Positions 8,230 through 15,856 of a stretch of 64,000 bases of DNA are shown in pieces (position 1 is the stretch's first letter; each line of letters opens with the position of its first letter). This stretch comes from a virus, in IMG/VR virus record IMGVR_UViG_3300036791_000797, positions 20,646 to 84,645 of that record. One strand, given 5' to 3'. A program made the position numbers and the translations under genes. Below the pieces are notes generated by a model. The model saw only the letters and a program-made list of their open reading frames with translations. It ran no database searches and had not been told where the DNA came from.

Positions 8230-8466
8230 ATGGTGGGTGTCCTGCCGCTGGGTAACTCTGTGTGGCTGCTGGTGATCATTGGCGTCTTGATAGTCCTGGC
8301 TATGATCGTCATCGTTATGGCGACGACTTATCACATGCAAACACCGGTCCAAGCTGATGATAACTACGATGGCTACGATGATTGTGTGGATGGGGAATGG
8401 CATCAGCATGTGCGTGTCCTATCTCCTCCTGCCCCTTCCTTCTATGATTGGGAGAACGACGCTTGA
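8230..8466 (+). CDS. small single-pass membrane protein, 78 aa
   Basis: One strong hydrophobic segment at residues about 10-32 (VWLLVIIGVLIVLAMIVIVM), followed by an acidic, Asp- and Tyr-rich tail. No cleavable signal is apparent, so an anchored protein is likely. It is expressed from the promoter at 8195-8223, probably as a leaderless transcript. The function is unknown; small membrane proteins in phages can be involved in lysis or superinfection exclusion, but nothing here decides. Confidence 0.65.
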   Translation: MVGVLPLGNSVWLLVIIGVLIVLAMIVIVMATTYHMQTPVQADDNYDGYDDCVDGEWHQHVRVLSPPAPSFYDWENDA

Positions 8467-9023
8467 TCCTGGTGGACCGGGACATCAAACAGGCCCTGCT
8501 AACCGGTGAGATCGAGATCGAGCCCTACAACGAGGACCACCTTCAGGCGGCCTCCTACGACATCCGGCTGAACCCGACCATCCGCCGCCTGGACCCCCGC
8601 ATGGAGGCCCTGGACCCCGCCATCGAGCAGCCCTACACCTACCCTGAGACCGTCCCTCATCCCTTCGTGCTGCACCCCGGCGAGTTCATCCTGGCCTCCT
8701 CGGTGGAGCGCATCAAGCTCAACGGGCGCATGGTGGCTCAGCTATCGGGCAAGTCCTCCCTGGCCCGCCTGGGCCTGCAGATCGAGGCGGCCGGGTACTT
8801 CGACCCCGGCTGGAATGGCCAGGCCACCCTGGAACTGGCCAACATGACCCAGCGCCCCATTCGCCTCTACCCCTACATGAAGATCGCCCAGATGGTCTTC
8901 ATCATGGGCTCGGGCATGGCTGACCGGCCCTACGGCAGCCCCGAGCTTGGTTCCAAATACCAGAACCAAACAGGTCCCACGCCGTCGGCCATGTGGCGCG
9001 AGGAGCCCCCGAATGGATCATGA
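8463..9023 (+). CDS. dcd: dCTP deaminase (Dcd), possibly bifunctional deaminase/dUTPase
   Basis: Converts dCTP to dUTP, and to dUMP in bifunctional members, feeding thymidylate synthesis. It reads as a full-length family member: ILVDRDIKQAL at the start, HLQAASYDIRL, GKSSLARLGL, then AAGYFDPGWNGQATLELAN carrying the conserved Glu, and the C-terminal KYQNQTGPTPS. I place the start at TTG 8463 (TTGA overlap), because this gives the usual MIL-x-DRDI beginning and GGGAG lies 9 nt upstream; ATG 8448 would add five residues. Trimeric cytosolic enzyme. A class II ribonucleotide reductase follows two genes later. Confidence 0.88.
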   Translation: MILVDRDIKQALLTGEIEIEPYNEDHLQAASYDIRLNPTIRRLDPRMEALDPAIEQPYTYPETVPHPFVLHPGEFILASSVERIKLNGRMVAQLSGKSSLARLGLQIEAAGYFDPGWNGQATLELANMTQRPIRLYPYMKIAQMVFIMGSGMADRPYGSPELGSKYQNQTGPTPSAMWREEPPNGS

Positions 9024-9177
9024 CCTCGACTACTACGAGGCGGTGACCATCTACTGCCATAGCTGCGGTCAGGAGTGGCCCACCTCCTGGGATGAACTGA
9101 CCGAGACCCAGGACGCCCTCAAGGTCAGCCATGACTGCCCTGGCCCGCCTCCCCACCAGATCGTCACACCCTCCTGA
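9013..9177 (+). CDS. small zinc-knuckle protein, 54 aa
   Basis: Unrecognised. It holds CHSCG near residue 15 and HDC near residue 42, consistent with a single zinc site. The ATG at 9013 overlaps the dcd stop by 11 nt. It is acidic and too short for an assigned domain. Confidence 0.5.
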   Translation: MDHDLDYYEAVTIYCHSCGQEWPTSWDELTETQDALKVSHDCPGPPPHQIVTPS

Positions 9178-9189
9178 GATGATCCCGCC

Positions 9190-9606
9190 ATGGCCCTGTA
9201 CCTGATCCACTTCGCCCAGCCCTACCAACACGCCAACCACTACCTGGGCTTCGTGGACACCGACCGACATCCCCTCCAGACCGCCCTGGAGTCCCGCATG
9301 GCCTACCACCGCGCCGGGCGGGGATCGAGGTTCCTGCGGGCCGTCAACGCCGCCGGGATCGACTGGGAGGTGGTCAGGGTCTGGGAGGAAGGCACCCGCA
9401 CCGACGAGCGCCGTCTCAAGAGTCATAGCTCCACCCGGCTGTGCCCCACCTGCAATCACCTGGGATGGCAAGCCTACGGCCGGTTGACTAACGTGATCTT
9501 GCCCTCTCAGGCTGGAGAGGCAGAAGGGCTGGAACCTGATGGAACTGTCCTCGAACGCGCGCCAGATCATGGATCTGCGTTACTCGCGCAAAGACGAGCA
9601 GGGTAA
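9190..9606 (+). CDS. GIY-YIG-like superfamily protein, 138 aa
   Basis: Resembles the GIY-YIG nuclease-like proteins seen in actinobacteria and phages. It starts with LYLIHF, then ANHYLGF (residues 15-21), RFLRAVN, a VVRVWEEGTR strand and a DERRLK segment, followed by CPTC. The strict GIY and YIG triplets are altered to YLI and YLG, so catalytic activity is uncertain. The C-terminal 30 residues overlap the ribonucleotide reductase start by 68 nt and may be unimportant. Confidence 0.55.
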   Translation: MALYLIHFAQPYQHANHYLGFVDTDRHPLQTALESRMAYHRAGRGSRFLRAVNAAGIDWEVVRVWEEGTRTDERRLKSHSSTRLCPTCNHLGWQAYGRLTNVILPSQAGEAEGLEPDGTVLERAPDHGSALLAQRRAG

Positions 9607-12076
9607 CCCGACCGAGACCCCCGAGCAGGTAGTGGCCCGCGTGGCGGCCACCGTGGCCAAGGTCACCCACCTGTACGAGAAGGGCCACAGCCCGCCGGGC
9701 CAGTACTCCACCGCCGCCCCGGCCTCCGCCGAGCAGGAGGTCTACAAGGCCTACCGGGACCTGCTCGATGACCGGCTCATGTTCCCCAACAGCCCGACCT
9801 GGACCGGGGCCGGGACCCCGCTGGGCCAGCTATCGGCCTGCTTCGTGCTGCCCATCGATGACGACCTGGGTCGGGAGCGGGCCGGGATCTACTCCACCCT
9901 GCGGGACGCGGTGCTGATCCAGCAGACCGGCGGCGGCAACGGTTTTGACTTCTCCCGCCTGCGCCCAGCCAACGCCGTGGTGTCGCGATCCATGGGCCGG
10001 GCCTCGGGGCCGGTGGGCTTCCTGGGCAGCTATGACGCCGTGTTCGGCACCATCGCCCAGGGTGGCTCGCGCCGGGGGGCCAACATGGCCGTGCTGCGTT
10101 GCGACCATCCCGACGTGACTCGCTTCATCCGGGCCAAGATCGAAGAGGGCAAGATCTCCAACTTCAATATCTCGGTGGCCGTCACCGAGGACTTCATGAC
10201 CGCGGTGCAGGAGGAGGCCGAGTTCGACCTGGTCTATAAGGGCCGGGTCTATGAGACCATCAAGGCCGGTGATCTCTTCGCGGAGATCGCAGAGGACGCC
10301 TGGAAGTTCGGGGACCCCGGCCTGTTGTTCATCGATCGAGCCGAGCGTGATAACCCTTGTCCACTGCATTACCACTATGAGGCCACCAACCCCTGTGGTG
10401 AGCAATGGCTACCGCCGTATGGCTCCTGCAATCTGGGATCCATAGCCTTGCAACGCTTCGTGAGAAACGGCCAGAACTCCGGCGAGGCATTCCTGTATTG
10501 GGAGGGCCTGGCCCAGGCCATCCACACCTCGGTCAACTTCCTCGATGACGCCATCGATGCCAACCACTACGTGGAGTCGGTGCCCGAGCTAGCCGAGATG
10601 GCCTTGAACGAGCGCCGCATCGGTCTCGGCTACATGGGCGTGGCCGACGCCATGGCCCTGCTCGGCATCCGCTACGGCTCTCCTGATGGGGAGGACTTCG
10701 TCTCCCAGGTCACCGAGTTCTTGCGCTTCCACGCCATGTCCGCCTCCATCCTGCGCGCCCAGGCTCGCGGGGCCTTCCCTTGGATCGAGGGCTCCATCTA
10801 CGACCCCAAGCTCATCTCCGGTCGGGGCTGGGGCACCGAGATTCAGCCCGGCCTATTCACCTGGTCACCGCCGGTTGGCAGCGTGGAGCATGTCCGGGGC
10901 TGGGGTCGTCCGGTGCTGGACTGGCACATCATCCAGGAGGGCATCGAGTCCTACGGCATCCGCAACGCCTGCCTGCTGACCTACGCCCCCACCGGCACCA
11001 TCTCCAACGTGGCCGACTGCGAGGGCTCGGGCATCGAGTGCTTCTTCGCCCTGACCTTCGAGCGCAAGGTCATGCAGGAGGGCCAGAACATCAGCCTGCA
11101 CTATGCCTCGGCGCTCTTCGAGCAGGCTCTGACCGGCCTGGGCTACGACCAGTCCCGTCGCCGGGCCATCGTGGACCAGGTGGCGGCCGAGGGGGGCTCC
11201 TGTCAGGCCGTGGGCGACCTGCCCCAGACGGTCCGCGACGCCTTCGTGGTGGCCGGGGACCTGAGCTACCAGGAACACATCCGCATGCAGGCGGCGGCCC
11301 AGGCCTGGGTGGACAACTCCATCTCCAAGACCATCAACCTGCCCCATGAGGCCACCGTGGGCGAGGTGGAGCATGCCTACCGGCTGGCCCACCAACTGGG
11401 CTGCAAGGGCATCACCATCTACCGCCAGGGCAGCCGTTCCCTGGAGGTCCTGTCGGCCCCGTCCGCCGAGGTCGAGACCATCCCCGAGCCAGTCAGCTTC
11501 GAGGCCCACGCCAACGGCTGGAAGACCATCACCCCCATGCCCATCCCGGTCAGCGCGGCCACCGAGGGCCTGCCTACCCGGACCTTCCCGGTCAAGACCG
11601 GCTTCGGCACCCTGCAGGTCTACGTCACCGAGCATCCCGACCACCCCGGCCGCCCCTTCGACTGCCGCATCTCGGTGGGCAAGCACGGCTCGGACAAGAA
11701 CGCCGACGTGGAGGCCCTGGCCCGCATGATCTCCATCGCCTTGCGCTCGGGGGTGTCGGTGGCGGCCATCACCGACCAACTCAAGGGCATCGGCGGGCGG
11801 ACCATGGACGGCTTCGGGCCGGGCAAGGTCCTCAGTGTCGCTGACGGCGTCGGCAAGCTCCTGGAGCGCATCTACCAGCCCGATCCCTCTCAAGCGCTCT
11901 TAGAGGCTCCTGGAGGCCTCTCCGGGCCTCCTGGACTCCTGGAGGCTGGCCCCATGGCTCTGGACCGGGGTCAGACCTGCCCGCGCTGTGGGGTGGCCTC
12001 CCTGGTCTACGAGGCCGGGTGCCTGCACTGCGATGTCCGCTACGGGGGTTGCGGGGATTTTACACGGTGTGATTGA
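9539..12076 (+). CDS. nrdJ: class II (adenosylcobalamin-dependent) ribonucleotide reductase
   Basis: Makes deoxyribonucleotides using adenosylcobalamin as the radical generator. Over 845 aa it shows the N-terminal cysteine in QLSACFVLP (Cys101), QTGGGNGFDFSRLRP, and the active-site loop NPCGEQWLPPYGSCNLGS around residue 284. Also present are the APTGTISN segment and a TSCPD-type C-terminal domain (KHGSDKNADVEALARMIS). It ends in a zinc knuckle, CPRCG and CLHC, which probably carries the redox cysteines. No NrdB-like partner gene is seen, as expected for class II. With dCTP deaminase nearby it forms a nucleotide-supply module. Dependence on B12 ties the phage to a host that makes or imports it. 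Confidence 0.92.
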   Translation: MELSSNARQIMDLRYSRKDEQGNPTETPEQVVARVAATVAKVTHLYEKGHSPPGQYSTAAPASAEQEVYKAYRDLLDDRLMFPNSPTWTGAGTPLGQLSACFVLPIDDDLGRERAGIYSTLRDAVLIQQTGGGNGFDFSRLRPANAVVSRSMGRASGPVGFLGSYDAVFGTIAQGGSRRGANMAVLRCDHPDVTRFIRAKIEEGKISNFNISVAVTEDFMTAVQEEAEFDLVYKGRVYETIKAGDLFAEIAEDAWKFGDPGLLFIDRAERDNPCPLHYHYEATNPCGEQWLPPYGSCNLGSIALQRFVRNGQNSGEAFLYWEGLAQAIHTSVNFLDDAIDANHYVESVPELAEMALNERRIGLGYMGVADAMALLGIRYGSPDGEDFVSQVTEFLRFHAMSASILRAQARGAFPWIEGSIYDPKLISGRGWGTEIQPGLFTWSPPVGSVEHVRGWGRPVLDWHIIQEGIESYGIRNACLLTYAPTGTISNVADCEGSGIECFFALTFERKVMQEGQNISLHYASALFEQALTGLGYDQSRRRAIVDQVAAEGGSCQAVGDLPQTVRDAFVVAGDLSYQEHIRMQAAAQAWVDNSISKTINLPHEATVGEVEHAYRLAHQLGCKGITIYRQGSRSLEVLSAPSAEVETIPEPVSFEAHANGWKTITPMPIPVSAATEGLPTRTFPVKTGFGTLQVYVTEHPDHPGRPFDCRISVGKHGSDKNADVEALARMISIALRSGVSVAAITDQLKGIGGRTMDGFGPGKVLSVADGVGKLLERIYQPDPSQALLEAPGGLSGPPGLLEAGPMALDRGQTCPRCGVASLVYEAGCLHCDVRYGGCGDFTRCD

Positions 12077-12238
12077 GGTCTTGGCTTTCCTGGCTCTGTC
12101 CCCCACTCTCTGAGCATGGCGTCGCGTTCTGCGGTTGATCGTCGGCATCCCCTGCTCCTCGATCCTCTTCAGCAAGTCCCTCAAGTCGTCCGCCGTGCAG
12201 CCGTGGGGGGTTATCGTCTTCGCTTCCTGATACTCCAT
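11900..12238 (-). CDS. possible small basic protein overlapping the nrdJ 3' end
   Basis: A 112-codon minus-strand frame starts at ATG 12238, whose CATG is shared with the methyltransferase ATG at 12237 on the other strand. The first 50 residues look natural (for example ADDLRDLLKRIEEQGMP and a basic Arg stretch), exactly fill the 160-nt gap behind nrdJ, and have GC-rich third positions. The remaining part is antisense to nrdJ. No ribosome binding site is visible. It could instead be untranslated. Confidence 0.3.
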   Translation of the reverse strand: MEYQEAKTITPHGCTADDLRDLLKRIEEQGMPTINRRTRRHAQRVGDRARKAKTSITPCKIPATPVADIAVQAPGLVDQGGHPTARAGLTPVQSHGASLQESRRPGEASRSL

Positions 12239-12965
12239 GACTGGTAGATACGTCGAACCACAGCTTGTTGTCCGGGAGCATCCGGCTACCTGGTCCGCCC
12301 CCATCCTGGAGGTCATCGCGGCTCGATTGCCCAAAGGGGCAATCGTTCTGGACCCCTTCGCCGGTACGGGTGGACTCAGTGACATTGGTCACATCCGCCC
12401 GGTCATGATCGAGATCGAGCCCGAGTGGGCCACCCAGGTCGTCGGCAATGCTCTGAGCTTGCCCTTTCGGGCAGGCACCTTCCTGTGGGTGGCCACCTCG
12501 CCCTGCTTCGGCAACCGCATGGCGGACCACCATGACAACCGGGACCCCTGCAAGCCCTGCAGAGGCACCGGCCTCCAGGGCGACCTGAGAGACCCCTGCA
12601 GGGCCTGTGGGGGCTCGGGGCTGTCACGCCGCCACACCTACAAGCACTACCTGGGCCGGGACCCCCACCCGGCCTCCAGCGCCATCCTGCAATGGGGCGA
12701 GGAGTACCGGTCCTTCCACACCGCCGCCTGGGCCGAGACGACCCGCGTCTGCGGAAGATGGGCGCACCTGCTCCTGGACATCTCCGACCACATCCGCGGT
12801 GGCGCGATCATGCCGGTTACCGATTGGCACCAGAGCGCCCTGGAGGGCCTGGGCTGGCTGTGCCTGGACCGCACCCCGGTGGATGTCCGCCGCCAGCGCC
12901 ACGGCCAGAACGGGGACCTCAGGGTCATCTGCGAGTGGGTCCTGGAGTTCGTCCGGGTGGGCTAG
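12237..12965 (+). CDS. DNA methyltransferase with inserted zinc-knuckle module
   Basis: S-adenosylmethionine-dependent DNA methylase, probably self-protecting the phage DNA. Motif I is clear at VLDPFAGTGG (residues 38-47). The catalytic motif reads TSPCFGNR (88-95) in place of the usual SPPY or NPPY. Directly after it is an insert with CKPCRGTG and CRACGGSG (residues 105-127), the CxxCxGxG pattern of DnaJ-type zinc fingers. The insert may help target recognition. Its stop overlaps the stop of the minus-strand SAP gene (CTAG). An N4-cytosine or N6-adenine enzyme is likely; which one cannot be told. Confidence 0.72.
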   Translation: MTGRYVEPQLVVREHPATWSAPILEVIAARLPKGAIVLDPFAGTGGLSDIGHIRPVMIEIEPEWATQVVGNALSLPFRAGTFLWVATSPCFGNRMADHHDNRDPCKPCRGTGLQGDLRDPCRACGGSGLSRRHTYKHYLGRDPHPASSAILQWGEEYRSFHTAAWAETTRVCGRWAHLLLDISDHIRGGAIMPVTDWHQSALEGLGWLCLDRTPVDVRRQRHGQNGDLRVICEWVLEFVRVG

Positions 12966-13237
12966 CTCCGACCCTCCTCCTGGGCAGGCTGGTCCGAGCC
13001 CTTCTGGTCATCCTCCTCCAGCCGGGCCACCAGGTCCTCCTTCTTGCCGGACTTCGGCAGGTCCCGCTCGGCTAGCTCGTCCTTCAACTCCGCCACCGTG
13101 GACTCGGAGTAGGAGGATCCCTCCTGGGTCTCTGCTTCCGGAGTCAGGCCCTGCATCTCGGCACGGGCGCGCTCTTCGTCCTCGCGTTGTTTGGTAGCCA
13201 TCTGCTGGGCCACCTCTTGGCTCGTATCGTGGGTCAT
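12962..13237 (-). CDS. SAP/Rho-N-like domain protein, 91 aa
   Basis: Small acidic protein with a C-terminal SAP-type motif (STVAELKDELAERDLPKSGK, then KEDLVARLEE), a helix-extension-helix fold that binds DNA or RNA. The N-terminal 45 residues are Glu/Gln-rich and probably coiled or disordered. It is read leftward from ATG 13237 and converges with the methyltransferase. SAP domains often tether proteins to DNA; the partner is unknown. Confidence 0.65.
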   Translation of the reverse strand: MTHDTSQEVAQQMATKQREDEERARAEMQGLTPEAETQEGSSYSESTVAELKDELAERDLPKSGKKEDLVARLEEDDQKGSDQPAQEEGRS

Positions 13238-13261
13238 AGTCGTAGTGATACCCTCCGACCC

Positions 13262-13453
13262 ATGACCGACACCGCTCCTACCCCGCCTGATCCCGCCGCC
13301 TCTGACAGCCCGGTAGCCGACGATGTGGCCGCCGTGGTGGACTCCCTCAAGCAGCTAATAGCCACTGTCCAGCAGGAGTTCGACGCCCTGCGGGTGACGG
13401 TGCAGACCAAGATCGATGAGGTCCAGACCAAGCTGGCCAACATCCGCCAGTAA
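13262..13453 (+). CDS. small coiled-coil protein, 63 aa
   Basis: Unrecognised. A Pro/Ala-rich first third is followed by a heptad-like helix (VDSLKQLIATVQQEF to the end) that should form a coiled coil. The start at ATG 13262 lies 24 nt from the divergent SAP gene; the intervening 24 nt plus upstream bases must hold its promoter, but no convincing hexamer pair was found. Confidence 0.5.
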   Translation: MTDTAPTPPDPAASDSPVADDVAAVVDSLKQLIATVQQEFDALRVTVQTKIDEVQTKLANIRQ

Positions 13454-13455
13454 GA

Positions 13456-13472
13456 GACCACTTGAAACGGTC
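13456..13472. promoter_or_regulatory. imperfect palindrome GACCACTTGAAACGGTC, candidate operator
   Basis: A 17-bp imperfect inverted repeat with 12 of 17 symmetric positions, just behind the coiled-coil gene. Its first 16 bp recur exactly at 52155-52170, beside a divergent promoter pair. Exact reuse of 16 bases in two noncoding sites suggests a protein-binding site. Confidence 0.4.
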
Positions 13473-13524
13473 TTAGCATCACCCTTTGTGTGGCGAGCCC
13501 GTGGTCCTGGGTAAAACCCCCGGC

Positions 13525-13698
13525 ATGGCACTTGGAATCGCTCTGATCATCATCGGCTTCATTTTTCTGGCCTTCCTGATCTTCCCCTTCCACGTCCTGC
13601 TGGGGGTGCTGGCGATAGCCCTGGGCATCCTGGACCTGTTCTGGGCGGGCCGGACCTGGCGAGGGGGCTACACCGGTCCCCGCCGGTACTACTACTAG
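13525..13698 (+). CDS. small two-helix membrane protein, 57 aa
   Basis: Residues 1-22 and 25-43 are strongly hydrophobic (ALGIALIIIGFIFLAFLIF and LLGVLAIALGILDLFWA), then a short basic, Tyr-rich tail. It looks like an integral membrane hairpin. ATG 13525 is preferred to GTG 13486 because the hydrophobic part starts there. Function unknown. Confidence 0.55.
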   Translation: MALGIALIIIGFIFLAFLIFPFHVLLGVLAIALGILDLFWAGRTWRGGYTGPRRYYY

Positions 13699-13705
13699 GA
13701 GGACC

Positions 13706-13960
13706 ATGCCTGCCCAGCGTTGTCCCGGCTGTAGCGCTCCTCTGCCCGAGGAGCGTCACCGGGAGGAGACCATCCGCACCGAGAGCGGCTACCAGATCCC
13801 CGTCATCGTCTGCCCCAACCATCCCCGCGGCACCCTGACCATCGGCCCGCCCGAAGGGTTCCGCTTGATGGAGGACGACCTCCAGGCCCCCGGCGCGTCC
13901 GAGCCCCCTCCGGTGATAGAGGGGGCTCGGGTGGCTCAGGGCCGGGTCAGCGACGTTTAG
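13706..13960 (+). CDS. zinc-ribbon protein, 84 aa
   Basis: Unrecognised. CPGC at residues 6-9 and a later CPNH give a likely zinc ribbon. ATG 13706 follows AGGAGG at a good distance. Its 3' end carries a 10-bp hairpin (13901-13928) and converges with the ArdC gene, sharing stop-codon bases. Confidence 0.6.
   Translation: MPAQRCPGCSAPLPEERHREETIRTESGYQIPVIVCPNHPRGTLTIGPPEGFRLMEDDLQAPGASEPPPVIEGARVAQGRVSDV
13901..13928. terminator. hairpin inside the 3' end of the 13706 gene
   Basis: GAGCCCCCTC (13901-13910) pairs perfectly with GAGGGGGCTC (13919-13928) around an 8-nt loop. It lies between convergent transcripts, so it may stop both. There is no T-tract. Confidence 0.5.
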
Positions 13961-15048
13961 ACCAGGCTGGCCACCTCCTCGGCGGCCTCTGCGGGGCTCT
14001 CAGGGGCCTCAGCATCGTCCTTGGCGTACTTGATGCCCTGGATGTAGTCGGCGGCCTCGGAGGCCTTGGTGGCGGCCTGGAGGAGCCATTTGGGCTCGTC
14101 GGCCAGCTTGCGGAGCCAGCCCTGCAGGTAGGCGGCCGAGTTGTCCACCGTCTCGTTGTCGATCCCGGCGATCCCGCACAGCATGGCGGCGGTCATCTCG
14201 GCCACAAGCTCCTCCTTGGAGTAGCTGGTGTCCCCGAAGTGGTGCATCTCCATGAGGTCCTTGCGGGCCAGGCGGCTGGCGTGGCCGGTGGAGTGGCCCA
14301 TCTCATGGAACAGCGTCGAGTAGTACTCCTCGGCCCCGTCGAACTGGTGGCGCTCGGGCATGCCGATGTAGTCGGCCGAGGGGCTGTAGTAGGCCCGGTT
14401 GCCGCCGTGGCGGACATCCACCTCGGTGTAGCCGGAGGCGATGGCCTCGGCCGCCTCGATGGGATCGAACTCCTCGGGGGCCTCGCCGGGGGCCGCGGGC
14501 AGGAGCTTCTCGGGCAACGTCTCGGCGGCCACCTGGTCCTGGTTCCAGACGTGGTAGGTCTTGAGGAGGGGGATGCGTTTGCGGCTCTTCTTGCCGGTGG
14601 CCTCATCGATCTCGGTGATGTAGATCTGGATCCACAGGGTGATCTCGGTGCCCTTCTCGCCCTTGCGGACACCGCGAGGGGTGGGATCGACACTGCCGTC
14701 TTCGAGGACCGGCGAGAAGTACTTGACGATGTCGCGGCCCTTGGCGTTCTGGCCGACGACGGTGCGGACCATGCCGCCCTGGCGCGCCCACTCGTTGTAG
14801 GTGCCCCAGCGGTTGGACTTGTAGCCCTTGTCCAGGGCCTCGGCCAGGAGGATCCAGGGGTTGATGCCCCGGTAGTTCCGGCCTGTCGAGAGGGAGATCG
14901 GGAACATGGACACGCCGTCCACGTTCTTCCAGGACCGGTGCCAGGTCAGACGGCCCTCGGCCACGATCTGGGCGATGAGCTTGTCGGAGATGTCGCCGTA
15001 CACGTCCCGGCGAGGCTTGGCGGACTTGGACTTCTTGGTGGTGGTCAT
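13957..15048 (-). CDS. ArdC-like antirestriction protein (ssDNA-binding plus zincin)
   Basis: Protein of the ArdC type, which protects incoming DNA from host restriction. The N-terminal DNA-binding domain shows DVYGDISDKLIAQI, TWHRSWKN, TGRNYRGINPWIL and the KGEKGT element. The metallopeptidase-like half has HEMGH at residues 248-252 with TGHASRLAR, then the AAYLQGWLRKL segment. The start is the ATG at 15048, 7 nt from the -10 of a strong promoter, so the message should be leaderless; this favours fast early expression. It is the last gene of the leftward block. ArdC domains are also a common part of phage polyvalent proteins; here the gene stands alone. Length 363 aa. Confidence 0.85.
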   Translation of the reverse strand: MTTTKKSKSAKPRRDVYGDISDKLIAQIVAEGRLTWHRSWKNVDGVSMFPISLSTGRNYRGINPWILLAEALDKGYKSNRWGTYNEWARQGGMVRTVVGQNAKGRDIVKYFSPVLEDGSVDPTPRGVRKGEKGTEITLWIQIYITEIDEATGKKSRKRIPLLKTYHVWNQDQVAAETLPEKLLPAAPGEAPEEFDPIEAAEAIASGYTEVDVRHGGNRAYYSPSADYIGMPERHQFDGAEEYYSTLFHEMGHSTGHASRLARKDLMEMHHFGDTSYSKEELVAEMTAAMLCGIAGIDNETVDNSAAYLQGWLRKLADEPKWLLQAATKASEAADYIQGIKYAKDDAEAPESPAEAAEEVASLV

Positions 15049-15055
15049 GGCAGGT

Positions 15056-15084
15056 ACGTTAGCAAGGATCCTTAGAGAAGTCAA
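15056..15084 (-). promoter_or_regulatory. leaderless promoter with operator, ardC-like gene
   Basis: On the minus strand: TTGACT (15084-15079), a 17-bp spacer containing the palindrome AAGGATCCTT, and TAACGT (15061-15056), then 7 nt to the ATG. Member of the conserved promoter/operator family. Upstream sequence to 15243 holds no gene. Confidence 0.85.
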
Positions 15085-15243
15085 GTCGGCCCGGCAACGG
15101 CTAGGCTCAGGCCAGCGCGGTAGTTAGCCCGTCTGGTCCTAGGCCCCCAGGCCCCGACTAAGTCCCCCATCGGGCATCGGGAGCGGCGAGTCTCGAAATC
15201 CGCGACAGGACCGGTCAAACGTGGGACGGTCCACCTACGAGAA

Positions 15244-15265
15244 GAGCCGCCCCGGAGGGCGGCTC
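15244..15265 (-). terminator. terminator hairpin after the 15286 gene
   Basis: GAGCCGCCC (15244-15252) pairs with GGGCGGCTC (15257-15265) around CGGA. It lies 21 nt beyond the leftward gene that ends at 15286 and upstream of the next promoter, so it isolates the ArdC transcript. Confidence 0.7.
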
Positions 15266-15285
15266 AAGTGGGAGATAGTGGGGGA

Positions 15286-15678
15286 TCAGGACTGCTCGGC
15301 CCCGCATTGGTTGCAGTAGGTGGTCCAGCGCCAGCCGTCGCCGCTGTCGTCAGGGACGGCGTAGCCCTCCAGGTCGAAGAACCCGCTGAACAGGTTGTCC
15401 GAGTAGCAGGTGGCGCAGGGGGCGTGCGTGGGGCGGGTGACGGTCAGGATGGTGTCATGGCGCTCGATGGCGTAGCCCAGTCCCTTCAGGGCGTCAGCCA
15501 GGTCGTCGGCCAGGCGAGAGGCCTCACCGGAGTGATCCAGATCGGCGCTGACGGTGACGGCCCCAGCGAAGCCTTTGCGAACCCGCACGCCCTCGCGGCG
15601 GCGGTCGAAGGAGGGCACGAAGCCAGCCTTACGAAGCTGACGGCTCACGCCCTGGGCGGAGATCTTGGTGGTGGTCAT
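15286..15678 (-). CDS. hypothetical protein with C-terminal zinc pairs, 130 aa
   Basis: Unrecognised. The middle part (GVRVRKGFAGAVTVSADLDHS) is followed by CATC and, near the end, CNQC, which may form a zinc ribbon. The start is ATG 15678, 7 nt from the -10 of a family promoter and followed by ACC repeats (MTTTK). Apparent residues upstream of this start are only the promoter read as protein. Confidence 0.65.
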   Translation of the reverse strand: MTTTKISAQGVSRQLRKAGFVPSFDRRREGVRVRKGFAGAVTVSADLDHSGEASRLADDLADALKGLGYAIERHDTILTVTRPTHAPCATCYSDNLFSGFFDLEGYAVPDDSGDGWRWTTYCNQCGAEQS

Positions 15679-15685
15679 GGCAGTC

Positions 15686-15714
15686 ACATTAGCAGGTTTC
15701 CTTAGAGGAGTCCA
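15686..15714 (-). promoter_or_regulatory. leaderless promoter with operator, gene 15286-15678
   Basis: Minus strand TGGACT (15714-15709), a 17-bp conserved spacer and TAATGT (15691-15686). The TAA of the -10 is also the stop codon of the upstream gene 15689-15856. Confidence 0.85.
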
Positions 15715-15856
15715 GTCGCTCCTGCTCAGCTTGAGTCCGGCCGGTGAGGGCGTTGCGGACTTCTCCACAGCGGGTGCAGGTGGTGGTGGATTGCCGCCAG
15801 TCCGCCCGGTTGGGCGGATCAGGGGCGGAGTCATGGGTGAAGGGCTCGCAGGGCAT
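15689..15856 (-). CDS. small zinc-knuckle protein, 55 aa
   Basis: Unrecognised gene that is easy to miss. It starts at ATG 15856 (TGATG overlap with the gene upstream) and ends in the TAA inside the next promoter's -10. It carries CTRCGE in the middle. Its last residues (DSSKETC) are the translated operator. Tight fit and coupling support it; function unknown. Confidence 0.55.
   Translation of the reverse strand: MPCEPFTHDSAPDPPNRADWRQSTTTCTRCGEVRNALTGRTQAEQERLDSSKETC

Noticed and set aside
8448-8462. ATG 8448 as the dcd start
   Set aside because: It adds five residues not typical of the family; TTG 8463 gives the usual MIL-x-DRDI start with a spaced GGGAG.
11887-11905. Operator-like word CTCAAGCGCTCTTAGAGG inside nrdJ
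   Set aside because: Matches only part of the spacer, lacks -35 and -10 boxes, and lies in clear coding sequence.
14239-15075. 278-codon plus-strand frame opposite the ArdC-like gene
   Set aside because: Antisense shadow; the ArdC motifs and promoter fix the minus strand as coding.
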